DNA from: CAYVVT01 sp964454335
GTDB lineage: Bacteria; Fidelibacterota; UBA8477; JABMPR01
Length of the DNA stretch: 64,000 bases
Reading direction: 5' to 3'
NCBI GenBank assembly: GCA_964454335.1
Contig: CAYVVT010000002.1
Location: forward strand, 1-64,000
Part shown: piece after piece, positions 17,041-26,541 of the stretch
Numbering within the stretch: position 1 is the first letter of the stretch
How the letters are laid out: each line of letters begins with the position of its first letter
The notes under the pieces: generated by a model
Database searches by the model: none
What the model was told of the DNA's origin: nothing
What the model saw: only the letters and a program-made list of their open reading frames with translations
Position numbers and translations under genes: made by a program

Positions 17041-17160
17041 TGTCAGTCGACTGAAGTCGGTGGGGTACACGCACATCGGCGGGGTAATTGCATGACCTTT
17101 AGATGATCCTGCCCCCTCTAATCTTCATAGATCCCAGCTGAACCACATAAGGAGACGTAA

Positions 17161-18264
17161 ATGACCAGAAACACGATTCCTGTCCTCATCATCATGGTAT
17201 TGGTATCATGTGTCTGCGATCCTTACGCTGATGCCATTCAGACCTCCCGTCAGGCGCTATCGAATTTGATTGAGGATGCCCCGGCCGTGGGGATTGCCGT
17301 TTCTGTAGGCATCGATGGTGAGCTTGTGTGGTCAGAGGGTTTCGGTTTCGCCGACCTCGAGCACGGGATCTCGGTGGATCCAGCCCTGACCCGCTTTCGT
17401 GTAGGCAGCGTCTCAAAACCGATGACAGCCGCTGCTCTGGGTATTCTGCATGAAGAGGGCCGGTTGGACCTGGATGCTCCCCTCCAGGATTACGTTCCAT
17501 ATTTCCCCGAGAAACGCTGGACCGTGACCACACGCCAGGTTGCAGGCCATCTGGGGGGTATCAGGGGTTACAAGGGAAATGAGTTTCTTAACACGGAACA
17601 CTTCAACACTGTTGAAGCCGGCTTGCAGATGTTCATGGGAGACAGCTTACTCCATTCACCGGGAACCCGCTATGTCTATTCAAGTCACGGCTGGAATCTG
17701 CTCAGCGCCGTGGTGGAGGGTGCCGCCCATGAGGAGTTCCTGACCTTCATGCAGGCGAGGGTGTTTGATCCAGCCGGGATGGGTATGACCACTGCGGATC
17801 ATGTGGACAGTGTCATCACAGGTCGAAGCGGGTACTACCGTTACGCAAAAGACCGCTTCTTGAACGAATCTGCTGTTGATAACAGTTACAAGTGGGCAGG
17901 AGGTGGCTTTCTGTCAACATCCGAGGATCTTGTACGTTTTGGCTTTGCGCATCTTGACACAACCCTGATGTCAACTGGGACCATCGAATTGCTGCAGACA
18001 CCTCAGCTCAACAATGCCGGTAAATCCACTGATTATGGCATCGGCTGGGCCATCTCCACAGACAGTGCCGGACGGAAGCGTGTCGGCCATGGAGGGGGAT
18101 CCATTGGCGGTCGTACGGTTTTCTGGATTTACCCTGAATATGATATGGTCCTGGCCCTGATTGCGAACATGACCAGACTGGATGCCGGTGAAGCGGTGTT
18201 CGAGATCGTCAACGCATTTACCGGGTATGAACCTCAGGATCAGATTGTAGCAGAAACCCACTGA
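17161..18264 (+). CDS. Serine hydrolase of the beta-lactamase (class C/PBP-like) fold
   Basis: 367 residues behind AAGGAG. The signal sequence ends LVSC-VC, so it is a likely lipoprotein. The catalytic S-V-S-K tetrad lies at residues 83-86, the Y-S-S motif in RYVYSSHGWN and the third box in VGHGGGS. This is PF00144: esterases, D-amino-acid peptidases and penicillin-binding relatives. Nothing in the sequence fixes the substrate. It is convergent with the Ntn hydrolase at 18307 and no terminator is visible between them. Bases 17041-17160 hold only a G-rich stretch and the ribosome site. Confidence 0.88.
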   Translation: MTRNTIPVLIIMVLVSCVCDPYADAIQTSRQALSNLIEDAPAVGIAVSVGIDGELVWSEGFGFADLEHGISVDPALTRFRVGSVSKPMTAAALGILHEEGRLDLDAPLQDYVPYFPEKRWTVTTRQVAGHLGGIRGYKGNEFLNTEHFNTVEAGLQMFMGDSLLHSPGTRYVYSSHGWNLLSAVVEGAAHEEFLTFMQARVFDPAGMGMTTADHVDSVITGRSGYYRYAKDRFLNESAVDNSYKWAGGGFLSTSEDLVRFGFAHLDTTLMSTGTIELLQTPQLNNAGKSTDYGIGWAISTDSAGRKRVGHGGGSIGGRTVFWIYPEYDMVLALIANMTRLDAGEAVFEIVNAFTGYEPQDQIVAETH

Positions 18265-18306
18265 CAAAGTAAATGATCCTCAAAGTTCCGGGAATATTCA
18301 TGACGA

Positions 18307-19533
18307 CTAGAACGTGATATTATAATTCCAGGCATAGATATCGCGGATGTATGCCTCCAGCCAACGATTGAACTTCTTCAGATCACGATCCCGATAGCCT
18401 TTTTCACGCCATTGCTCCTGGAGTGCCATGGTACGGGTGATGATCTCAGTGTCTGCCGGAGCGATCAGCTCCAGCAGGCCTGTACCGGCCTTGTTGGTGA
18501 GCATGGCCAGGTTGACGTAATCATCCCCATTGCCCCTGGTATCCGGGAAGCTGCGTCGTTTAAGCTGCAGAGCAGCATGGTTCAATGGTGCCGGCTGGTT
18601 CTCCCGGGACTGTACGATGTCCGGGATCATTTCCGGATCAAAAATCCATAGGGGAGTGATCAACGCCGCCGGTTGCCATCCCAGGATGGTCCACATGGTG
18701 GTGAAGCGTGGATCCTCGTCGGGGAGGACACCCTGTGCCAGAAAAGTGGATGCACTCGAATAACGAACGACGAAATCCCTGAAAGGTACGAAATGGGTAT
18801 CGGTGCTGTCCGCGGGCAGGGGTAAGTCCAACAGGTCGGTCCGGGTACGGGAATGGTAGAAGTTGCGAGTGGCTTCAGAGAGGATGAAGTCGGCATCGAA
18901 TTTCTGTTGCGCCATGCGCTCCCTGAACAGCTTTTCAGTATTCTCAAGACGGATGAAACCATAGCCGTTCTCATCATCACCTGAGAACGAGTAGTTGGTA
19001 CGTACAAGATAGCCATCAGGGGCGATCTCATCGTCAGTGGCGTCGTACTTGGTATAATTGTAATACCCGGTTTCATAATACGCGGCTCCACCCTGGGCGT
19101 CAATGGCACCAAAATTGGCTGCAATGCCCCATTCTCCACTGGATCCTTCCAGCAGGCGTTCGAAATCTGCCAGGTTTGCGCAGGTTTCCAGGGCACGACG
19201 CATGAACAGACCCTCCTGGTCATCGGGCACGTCACAGGTCTGGCCGGTATTGATGTTGTAAGAAGCGGTATTCATGATGGCGAATCCGGCAGAATTCTGA
19301 CCCATCCAGATCTCTTTGCTCAATGTATCCACCAGGTTGGCCACACCGATGAAGTCGTACTGCTCGCCTTCGATATAGACCACCTTGTTGCGAACAAAGC
19401 CCGTATCCCGATGCTTCCATAAAAGTGGCCGCCCATCCACCGTTGCCTTGCCGGAGATGACTGCGGAGGTACATGCCAGTCCCGAGGAAATAAGCATTAG
19501 AACGAAAAGCAGTGATATGACCAGTGATCTCAT
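18307..19533 (-). CDS. Exported N-terminal-nucleophile hydrolase (C45/C69/choloylglycine-like)
   Basis: 408 residues. The signal peptide ends SSGLA with Cys21 directly after, and the mature start C-T-S-A-V-I-S is that of Ntn hydrolases, in which the freed Cys is the nucleophile. GRPLLWKHRDTGF and WMGQNSAGFAIMNTASYN follow, matching the conserved substrate-side segments of the acyltransferase/dipeptidase group. The -3 residue is Gly, not the Leu of a lipobox, so signal peptidase I cleavage fits better. It starts inside the stop codon of the APC permease (ATGA overlap), so it is the last gene of an operon. It probably cleaves an amide bond in the periplasm; substrate unknown. Confidence 0.78.
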   Translation of the reverse strand: MRSLVISLLFVLMLISSGLACTSAVISGKATVDGRPLLWKHRDTGFVRNKVVYIEGEQYDFIGVANLVDTLSKEIWMGQNSAGFAIMNTASYNINTGQTCDVPDDQEGLFMRRALETCANLADFERLLEGSSGEWGIAANFGAIDAQGGAAYYETGYYNYTKYDATDDEIAPDGYLVRTNYSFSGDDENGYGFIRLENTEKLFRERMAQQKFDADFILSEATRNFYHSRTRTDLLDLPLPADSTDTHFVPFRDFVVRYSSASTFLAQGVLPDEDPRFTTMWTILGWQPAALITPLWIFDPEMIPDIVQSRENQPAPLNHAALQLKRRSFPDTRGNGDDYVNLAMLTNKAGTGLLELIAPADTEIITRTMALQEQWREKGYRDRDLKKFNRWLEAYIRDIYAWNYNITF

Positions 19534-20873
19534 GATGGTTCTCCTTGAAGCTGCATTTTGTCCCGCCGACGTTTGAAGAAGAAGTATACCGGTAATCCCG
19601 TGAGAATCAAACCCAGTGAAGCCAGGACACCATCTGTAGGGAAGGCCTCGAAAGTGCCGAAGAGCAACAGGACCTGGAACAGTATGGCGAGACTGGCCAT
19701 GAGGATCCAGGCAGGGCTCCTGTAGCTGGGCTGGTAGTCGTCCCTGCGCCGCAGCCAGAATATGGTGCAGTATACCAGCAGGTTCTGCAGGATGTAGGAC
19801 AGGGTGAAATAGCCCATCAGCGCTTCAATACCGCCAATGTAGATCATGAGGATGGCAACACCGGATTGTATCAACAGTGAATTCGACGGTGTCCCGAAGC
19901 GGGGATGAAGCTTTCCGAAAACATTGAAGAACAATCCATCCCGCGCGATGGCATACTCGATCCGTGGCTGTACCATGATACAGGCATTGGCACAGCCCAC
20001 CATGGATGTGAAGGCAGCCAGGGCAAGAAAACCGGCTGCGATAGCCGCAAACCAGGGCAGATATTTGAAGGGGTTGGCGAAACCGCCGCTGATGTTGATC
20101 AATTCTTCGTGGGGCACCATGGCTCCAGTGGCCAGCGCTACCAGTACATAGACAAGGGTCACAAGGACCAGGCTGCCCAGGAGCGCCAGGGGCAGGTTAC
20201 GGCCGGGATTCCTGATCTCGCCAGCCATATACAGGATGTTGGGGAATCCGGCGTAGCTCCACACGGTTGCTGCTACTCCGGCACTGAGGAGCACGAACAG
20301 GGATTTGTCCGTCATCAATTCCGATTGAAAGCTGAGGTGGGGTGAGCGTAGAAAGAACAGACCAATGCAGGACAGCAGGATCAAGGGGGATACCTTTACA
20401 ATTGTAAGCACGATCTGTAACCGACCTCCCTGCCGGATACTGCGGTAATGTACGGCAGTGAGCATGATGATGATGGCTGTGGCTATGAGCTTGGTGAGGA
20501 TCGTATCCGACAGCACAGGATAGAACACATCCAGTGCTGCGACAGCGGCCACGGTCAGAATGGTAATGGAGGGTGTATCGCTTGTCCAGAATACGGTCCA
20601 GACGTAGAGGAACGCCAGCGGCGGGCTTCCAGCTTTCTGCAGGTACAGGTATCCAAATCCCTGATCGGGATAGGCCGTTCCCATCTCAGCCAGGATGAAT
20701 ATCTGCGGCAGCCAGATCAGACCGCCGATGAGCCAGGCAACGACAGCCAGCCCGCTGCTGCCGGTGGCCTGCTGGACAAATGGAAGCTGGATGAATACAC
20801 CGGAACCGATGACGGTACCAATGATGATGGCCAGGCTGTGCGAAAGTGAGAGTTGCCGTTTAAGCTCCGTCAT
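19530..20873 (-). CDS. APC-superfamily amino-acid permease
   Basis: The ATG at 20873, behind GAGG, gives 447 residues; a start at 20921 would lie inside the upstream gene. There are about twelve membrane helices. The first holds the APC signature IIIGTVIGSGVFI. SYAGFPNILYMAGEIRNPGRNLP is the conserved loop of this superfamily. The gene overlaps the GMC oxidoreductase by 14 bases and the Ntn hydrolase by 4 bases, so all three are probably translated together. Substrate unknown; an amino acid or amide-derived product would fit its neighbour. Confidence 0.9.
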   Translation of the reverse strand: MTELKRQLSLSHSLAIIIGTVIGSGVFIQLPFVQQATGSSGLAVVAWLIGGLIWLPQIFILAEMGTAYPDQGFGYLYLQKAGSPPLAFLYVWTVFWTSDTPSITILTVAAVAALDVFYPVLSDTILTKLIATAIIIMLTAVHYRSIRQGGRLQIVLTIVKVSPLILLSCIGLFFLRSPHLSFQSELMTDKSLFVLLSAGVAATVWSYAGFPNILYMAGEIRNPGRNLPLALLGSLVLVTLVYVLVALATGAMVPHEELINISGGFANPFKYLPWFAAIAAGFLALAAFTSMVGCANACIMVQPRIEYAIARDGLFFNVFGKLHPRFGTPSNSLLIQSGVAILMIYIGGIEALMGYFTLSYILQNLLVYCTIFWLRRRDDYQPSYRSPAWILMASLAILFQVLLLFGTFEAFPTDGVLASLGLILTGLPVYFFFKRRRDKMQLQGEPS

Positions 20874-23058
20874 ATTCCTCTTTCCTGAAGTGTCGCTGTG
20901 CCCAGAGATGAGCGATAACATAGGTCGAGATGGCTGGATTCACACCCAGAGAATCGGGGAAGACGCTGCTGTCAACCACATACAGGTTCTGCCAGCCGCG
21001 AACCGCATGATCCAGGTCGATGATGGACTTCTCGGGATCACTGCCGATCCTGTTGCTGCCCATGAGATGACCTCCGTACAGCCAGGTAGTGTTCGGTTTC
21101 CAATGGAAATCCGATTCGAAGATATCCACTTCCTCCAGGCTTCTCAGGATGCTCACAAAGGGACCTTCAGTATGAGCTCCAGGAGAATTCCTGAGAGCCC
21201 GGGGCAGATGGTGACGACCAAAGGGGAGGTATACCTCTTGGGCTCCGGCTTTCAGCATGATCCTCAGACTTTCGGCAATGGCATATACATAACGCTGCCG
21301 GTCCTGATCCGTCAACTCATAGTCAAATGCGATCCTTTTGGCGGAGATCCGTAGACGATTATCCAGATCAACCTCATCAAAGAACACGATGGCCAACCCG
21401 GCAACGTGATTGAAACGCTGCATGCCCTGGCAGACACCCCGGGCGTCACCAGGCAGCATAACTGCGAAACGCTGAGGTGGGTACAAGCTGGTCTCCAACA
21501 GGAAGCTGTGCCAGGTTTCTTGCAGTTTGCTCCTCAGGGAGAGGTCGTCACCTGTGTAGTGGTCAACATATACTGATGATGGTAGACCCTCGGCAATATT
21601 CACCCGTTCGGGGAAAATGGCGATGAGTGGGAGACAGGGGTGCGTCACCAGTCCACGTCCGTGCATGGGGTGTTTGAACCCACTCCTGTTCAGGATCGCG
21701 GTAGAACCTATGGCACCTCCGCTCAGGATCACGTGCTTTGCGTAGACCCGGATGGTCTTCCCCACAGGAATTTTCAGATCAGGGTAAAGATTCGAATAGA
21801 CAGCTTCTCTCTCAGGAGCTTGCTGCAGGGTGAATTCCACACCCACAGCCATACGCTGGCCCTGGATCCGCTTCGTGAGGATCCGCTTGACCTTGGCGCA
21901 TGATAGGAGTGTCAGTGGGTGATCACGGCGAGAATCCATGGCAGGCAGAAGAAAGGTTTCCACGGCTGAGGTCTTATGATAGTCATTCCCTCCAGCACTG
22001 GATGCGATATCAGCAGGTCTCAGTGAAAGCATCTGATGATACCAACTGCTGCCGTGTGCATCCGCGCCTCTGCGTAGAATATCGTTGTTTGGATTGATAT
22101 CGGTTTCGCCTGGTGTCCAGAGTCGCAGTCTGGTTTCCATCAATCGACTGGTCTGCTCCAATTCCTCCGGGGTCCACACTGCATTGGATCCTGAACCCAG
22201 AAGTCCCTGCCGGCGCCAATCCTCAAAGTAGGGTTTGCAGATATCAGCTGTTGGCAGGAAGGCAAGATCCAGGTTCACACTGCTGCCACCACCAACGACA
22301 TCCGCTGCACCGATGATGATGTCGCCCCGGCGATTCATCTGCAGGCCGCCGTTCTTCAGGAATACAGGATCGTTCCTGGCTTCCCGGGAACCAGGCATGA
22401 AGAATCCGCCGCGGTCCAGGATCAGGGCTTTCCTGCCTCTGTCACAGATCTCTGCAGCCGCTACGGAACCACCCGGTCCCGATCCCACGATGATGTAGTC
22501 CAGGTCACCCTGCAGGGAGGTTGTTCTTTGATCATAGACAAGATGTGTCTTGAATTCAGGCAGGTCAATTCTTGTCACCTTATAGGGATCCCCGTCCTTT
22601 CCCGGATGGTCTGTCAGCTGGAATCCCAGGGGACCTTCATATGTCTTGTACAGGTAATAGAGTCGGAGTGATTGTACGGCACGTCGGAAGAGAGGAAAGG
22701 GTGAATAGGCATATAACTCAATTAGTTTTTCCCGCTGATGGGGTGTAAGGCTGGAGAATGATCTTGCGGCAGATCCTTTACAGGTCAACGCTGCGAGTTC
22801 GTTCAGCCAGCTCCGGCTGTGACCATCGCACTCAAGTATGCCATTGAGAAACCGCAGGGCGGCTGCGGAATGGGTAAATCCCAGGATGGAGAACAGGAAA
22901 AGAGAGATCCTCAGCAATCGGGTACTGCTTACCTGCTCCCATATGCGGGAGAGGGAATGCCCGGCCAGAAACCTGATCTCAGGCTCCCTGAGATCCACAC
23001 TATCCGGAAAGAAGCACCTGAAAAGTGCTTCATGGACCTTCCTAAGTCTCGAATTCAC
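20860..23058 (-). CDS. GMC-family FAD oxidoreductase (long-chain alcohol oxidase-like)
   Basis: 732 residues from a GTG behind GGGGTGG. The N-terminal 150 or so residues (with ALRFLNGILECDGHSRSWL and LTPHQREKLIELYAYSPFPLFRR) are like the small-subunit or membrane-associated region seen in long-chain alcohol oxidases. The FAD site is IIVGSGPGGSVAAAE, followed by ILDRGGFF. VGGGSSVNLDLAF is the second GMC signature, HLMGSNRIGSDP carries the catalytic His, and GVNPAISTYVIA closes the FAD domain. It oxidises an alcohol or sugar. First of the three overlapping genes with the permease and Ntn hydrolase. Confidence 0.88.
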   Translation of the reverse strand: MNSRLRKVHEALFRCFFPDSVDLREPEIRFLAGHSLSRIWEQVSSTRLLRISLFLFSILGFTHSAAALRFLNGILECDGHSRSWLNELAALTCKGSAARSFSSLTPHQREKLIELYAYSPFPLFRRAVQSLRLYYLYKTYEGPLGFQLTDHPGKDGDPYKVTRIDLPEFKTHLVYDQRTTSLQGDLDYIIVGSGPGGSVAAAEICDRGRKALILDRGGFFMPGSREARNDPVFLKNGGLQMNRRGDIIIGAADVVGGGSSVNLDLAFLPTADICKPYFEDWRRQGLLGSGSNAVWTPEELEQTSRLMETRLRLWTPGETDINPNNDILRRGADAHGSSWYHQMLSLRPADIASSAGGNDYHKTSAVETFLLPAMDSRRDHPLTLLSCAKVKRILTKRIQGQRMAVGVEFTLQQAPEREAVYSNLYPDLKIPVGKTIRVYAKHVILSGGAIGSTAILNRSGFKHPMHGRGLVTHPCLPLIAIFPERVNIAEGLPSSVYVDHYTGDDLSLRSKLQETWHSFLLETSLYPPQRFAVMLPGDARGVCQGMQRFNHVAGLAIVFFDEVDLDNRLRISAKRIAFDYELTDQDRQRYVYAIAESLRIMLKAGAQEVYLPFGRHHLPRALRNSPGAHTEGPFVSILRSLEEVDIFESDFHWKPNTTWLYGGHLMGSNRIGSDPEKSIIDLDHAVRGWQNLYVVDSSVFPDSLGVNPAISTYVIAHLWAQRHFRKEEYDGA

Positions 23059-23102
23059 ACGACCACCCCAAAAGCGTTCACCAGGCTCCGCAGCGTCCCC
23101 GG

Positions 23103-25568
23103 CTATCTCAGGATCATGAGTTTTCCCGAAGCCCGCTGCCCGTTGAGATTGAAATTATAAATATACAGACCTGATCCCAGGGTCGGTGATCGCCAGGTGA
23201 AATCCAGGTGACCGTCAGCAACATTGAGGGTCTGTACATCAACCTGACGACCGGCGATATCATGAACTTTAAGATCCAGGATACCGCTACTGAGATTTGA
23301 GAAGCGGAAGCGGGTGCTATTGTTGAAAGGGTTTGGAAAGGGGCCCTCCAGCTCAAAGTGGGATGGTGTTCTCAACCCGGTTCCCTCGATACCGGTACCA
23401 ATAAAATGAAAACTGAGATCATCGATAAGGATACTTCCGGAATCCTTCTTGTCCTCATCGGTCTCTGCCAGATAGATCTTGGTCCAGGTGATGGGGAAGT
23501 CCAGCAGGGCGCCGGGATTACCCCAGTGCGGAATGGCTTCATCCAGATTCACCAGCAACGCCTGCCAACTGTTGTCCCAGTTGATACCGGGACTGGATTC
23601 AGTGAAATTCACCAGGAACTTGTCATCGGATTGATCACGGAACTCTCCCCGCAACCAGTGGGTTGAGCCATCACCGTAAACCTGGATGGAAACGGCTTCC
23701 GGACTGCCACTGATCAGGATCTCACTGTTCATATAGAGCGCCGAGACACCACCCTGTGCCAGGCTGTAATCCAAGCGGGCTGAGCTTGGCGCTGACACAT
23801 AAAGACTACTATCCAGACTGAGATGACAGGCTGACAGGTTAACGACAACCCCAGTGAGCGACCAGTTCGTCAGAGTGCTGAAATCGTCCACTATAGCGGT
23901 GATTGCATCTCCTATGGTTGCGGTGATAATACCGCTGATTTCACTATAGCTGGCCGAGATCTGTGCGATCCCGGCTTCTTCTGCTGTGAAATAACCCGTG
24001 GTGGTGATCGGACCCAGTTGGGGCGTCACCGCCCATTCGTAATCAACAGGATCGATCTGGATCACGTTCCCAAAGGCATCCCGGGCAGTAGCATTGATCT
24101 GTTGGGATTCGCCCACCGCCAGGATGAGTGGATCCGGGGTCAGAGTGATCGTGCTTACATCGGTTACGTGCACAAGGGCGCTATCGATGATGGCGCCCAA
24201 TTGGACCACCACAAAACCATCGGTCTCCGTCTCTCCCGCTGTGAAAACGCCATTCGTGTCAATGGAACCGATAAGGGAGTCACAACTCCAGACCAGAGAA
24301 TCAGCCGGTACCTCCACCGGGTTGTATGTTGAATCAAAACCCGATACGCCAAAACCGGTTTGACTTCCTACCAGGGCATACAGTTCTGATGGCTCGATCT
24401 CCAGAACTGCCAGAGGACCGGTGGGCGCAGTGGAAATGGCCAGCAGTGCGTTGGCGACATAGCGTTCCCCCGAGGCATCCGAAGGTCTGTTTACCACAGA
24501 ACCGCGGACCACCATGGTGGTGGATCCGCCGCCATCCAGATTGACAGCCTGGTACATTTCCCATTCCAGCATGTAATTGGCCAGCTCAAAGAGAGACATG
24601 CCGACGCTGTATCCGGGCTGGCGGCCGTCCACGGTGACGAAGTATGCCTTGCTTGAATCGGCATTGATCCCGACAGCAGTCCTGGGATGTCGATCATATG
24701 TGAAACTGTGACCGACACTTTCAGCTTGCCACTCCACGCTCTGAGTTCCATCCCTGATCAGTCGGGGAGTGCCGCCAATAAGTTGCCAGATCGGGTGTGG
24801 TACCTGGGCAAAGTCCAGTTGGAGCTCAAGGGTATCACCGAGGAAGATGTTGGAATCCACCGCTGCTTTGGCAGAGCCATGTGCGGAAAGGATATATTCA
24901 TTCTGACCGATGTAGGTATTTCCACTGCCGGCTTCCATGGCACTGTCCTTTTCAGTGACCACAACCCTGAATGGAGTGTTCACATAGCGGATGGAGTCCA
25001 GGATGGTGGTTGTGATCTCAGTGCCCCATTGGTTCGTACCTGTGCGGGCGCCCTTGTAGCGGTTATATACCACCAGAAAATTCTCCTGCCGGTCTTCGTT
25101 GATGCCGTTGATAGCATGGACAGCCAAGTCCTGGTTCAATACCTGGCCTGAAAAACTTACGATCTCCAGAAGGGGTTCATTTACAGGTCCGGTCCCGAAA
25201 ACGGTGCGTGGGTAGGCTCTTTTCAGCAGGGTTCCGTTCACAACCTGGGCATTGATGGGTACACCGCCAGCAGCATAGAAATCACCATTGATGGCTGCCA
25301 CCACCCGATGGGCTTCTGCGTCTACGCTGGCAGCCATGGCGGATGTTCTCTCCGATCCCTGGAGACGGTTCTCCGCTTTGATGGTTTCCAAATGATTCCA
25401 GCTGCTGCTGAGATCGATCTCAAGCACATGAAGATGCCATGGACCGGCGGATCTGTACTCATGATGGTGGATGATATTGTGTCCCACCGGTTCGCTGATG
25501 AGATAATCAGCGCAAAGAGGAACCATAGTAAAGCCTGTCAGGACCAGGTAAACCAGGATACGATTCAT
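23103..25568 (-). CDS. Secreted phosphodiester glycosidase (NAGPA family) with type IX sorting domain
   Basis: The ATG at 25568, behind GGGGAA, gives 821 residues with a signal peptide ending CADYL. Residues about 90-390 are the PF09992 phosphodiester glycosidase domain (AAINGDFYAAGG, RHPRTAVGINADSSKAYFVTVDGR, NLDGGGSTTMVV). Two bacterial Ig-like (Big_2) domains follow (about 400-570), then a beta-rich carbohydrate-binding region. The end (about 735-821) is a type A sorting domain: FPNPFNNSTRFRF, DIAGRQV, SGLYIYNF, GKLMILR. Proteins with it are exported by the type IX system and anchored at the surface. The substrate is probably a glycosyl phosphodiester. Confidence 0.9.
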   Translation of the reverse strand: MNRILVYLVLTGFTMVPLCADYLISEPVGHNIIHHHEYRSAGPWHLHVLEIDLSSSWNHLETIKAENRLQGSERTSAMAASVDAEAHRVVAAINGDFYAAGGVPINAQVVNGTLLKRAYPRTVFGTGPVNEPLLEIVSFSGQVLNQDLAVHAINGINEDRQENFLVVYNRYKGARTGTNQWGTEITTTILDSIRYVNTPFRVVVTEKDSAMEAGSGNTYIGQNEYILSAHGSAKAAVDSNIFLGDTLELQLDFAQVPHPIWQLIGGTPRLIRDGTQSVEWQAESVGHSFTYDRHPRTAVGINADSSKAYFVTVDGRQPGYSVGMSLFELANYMLEWEMYQAVNLDGGGSTTMVVRGSVVNRPSDASGERYVANALLAISTAPTGPLAVLEIEPSELYALVGSQTGFGVSGFDSTYNPVEVPADSLVWSCDSLIGSIDTNGVFTAGETETDGFVVVQLGAIIDSALVHVTDVSTITLTPDPLILAVGESQQINATARDAFGNVIQIDPVDYEWAVTPQLGPITTTGYFTAEEAGIAQISASYSEISGIITATIGDAITAIVDDFSTLTNWSLTGVVVNLSACHLSLDSSLYVSAPSSARLDYSLAQGGVSALYMNSEILISGSPEAVSIQVYGDGSTHWLRGEFRDQSDDKFLVNFTESSPGINWDNSWQALLVNLDEAIPHWGNPGALLDFPITWTKIYLAETDEDKKDSGSILIDDLSFHFIGTGIEGTGLRTPSHFELEGPFPNPFNNSTRFRFSNLSSGILDLKVHDIAGRQVDVQTLNVADGHLDFTWRSPTLGSGLYIYNFNLNGQRASGKLMILR

Positions 25569-25776
25569 GATAGTATTCCCCGCATGATCTGAAGGTGAGA
25601 AGGTAAATAAGTATAGCATGATGTCGAATCCTTTCCTCACAGTGGTGGTACATGTGAGATCTGCAGGGATTATGCGGAGAATGAAGCTATGGGATCATGA
25701 ATAAGGCATTCTATCTTTGGTTCTGTCCGACGACTGGGGATTATATAATCTCGGATATGAACAGAGGGGAGGCACA

Positions 25777-26529
25777 ATGCGCCGATTGATCATACTTCTC
25801 ATATTGGTTTCCGTAGCCTTTGGCCCGGGACAGACCGGTCACCGGACCATTGCTAAGATCGCAGAAGATAATCTGACACGCAAAGCCCGGAAAGCCGTCA
25901 GGGCAATTCTGGGTCACACGGACCTGGCCGCGGTGAGTACCTGGGCTGATGAGATCAAATCCGATCCCGATTGGGACCACGCGTACAACTGGCACTGGGT
26001 CACGATACCTTACGGAGAAGTATACTCTCCGGAGAGAAGTAACGGCAAGGCCGGTGTGAAGATCGAGGAATTCATTAAGGTTTTGAAAACAGGAGAAGCC
26101 TCACTGGAGGAACAGGCGGTAGCGCTCAAATTTCTGATACATCTGGTGGCTGATATCCATACACCACTGCATGTTGGCAATGGGACAGACCGCGGAGCTA
26201 ATGATGTGCCGGTTACCTGGTTCGGGGATTCTACCAATTTGCACGAAGTGTGGGATATTCATTTGATCGAATACAAAAGAATGAGTTATACCGAATGGGT
26301 CCATATGCTGCAGAGGACTTACACACCGGAGCAGATGGCTGAGCTCCAGGAATTTGAGGGGATCGAAGACATTCTCGTTGAATCCCAGAGTTACCATCCT
26401 TCCATTTACGATATCGGCGATGGGGAGTTGTCTTATCGCTATGTCTATGAGCATCAGGAGATAGTTGAACACTTTCTGCTGGCTGCCGGTCTCAGGTTGG
26501 CTGCAATTCTGAATGACATCTATCAATAG
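25777..26529 (+). CDS. S1/P1-type zinc-dependent nuclease, first ligand residue changed
   Basis: The ATG at 25777, behind GGGAGG, gives 250 residues with a signal peptide. Zinc-ligand segments of the S1/P1 family are present in order: GH (His22), STWADEIK, NWHWVTIP, FLIHLVADIHTPLHVG and NLHEVWD. In family members the mature protein starts W-G-x-x-G-H and Trp1 binds zinc through its backbone. Here the matching residue is Pro17 (P-G-Q-T-G-H), and a proline after the cleavage site would also hinder signal peptidase. Family members degrade single-stranded nucleic acid. The gene is 12 bases upstream of the patatin gene. Confidence 0.85.
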   Translation: MRRLIILLILVSVAFGPGQTGHRTIAKIAEDNLTRKARKAVRAILGHTDLAAVSTWADEIKSDPDWDHAYNWHWVTIPYGEVYSPERSNGKAGVKIEEFIKVLKTGEASLEEQAVALKFLIHLVADIHTPLHVGNGTDRGANDVPVTWFGDSTNLHEVWDIHLIEYKRMSYTEWVHMLQRTYTPEQMAELQEFEGIEDILVESQSYHPSIYDIGDGELSYRYVYEHQEIVEHFLLAAGLRLAAILNDIYQ

Positions 26530-26541
26530 AAAGGTGAAAAA

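Noticed and set aside
25712..25719. TATCTTTG as a promoter for the nuclease gene
   Set aside because: Matches the TAnnTTTG element, but no TTTG lies at the proper distance upstream.
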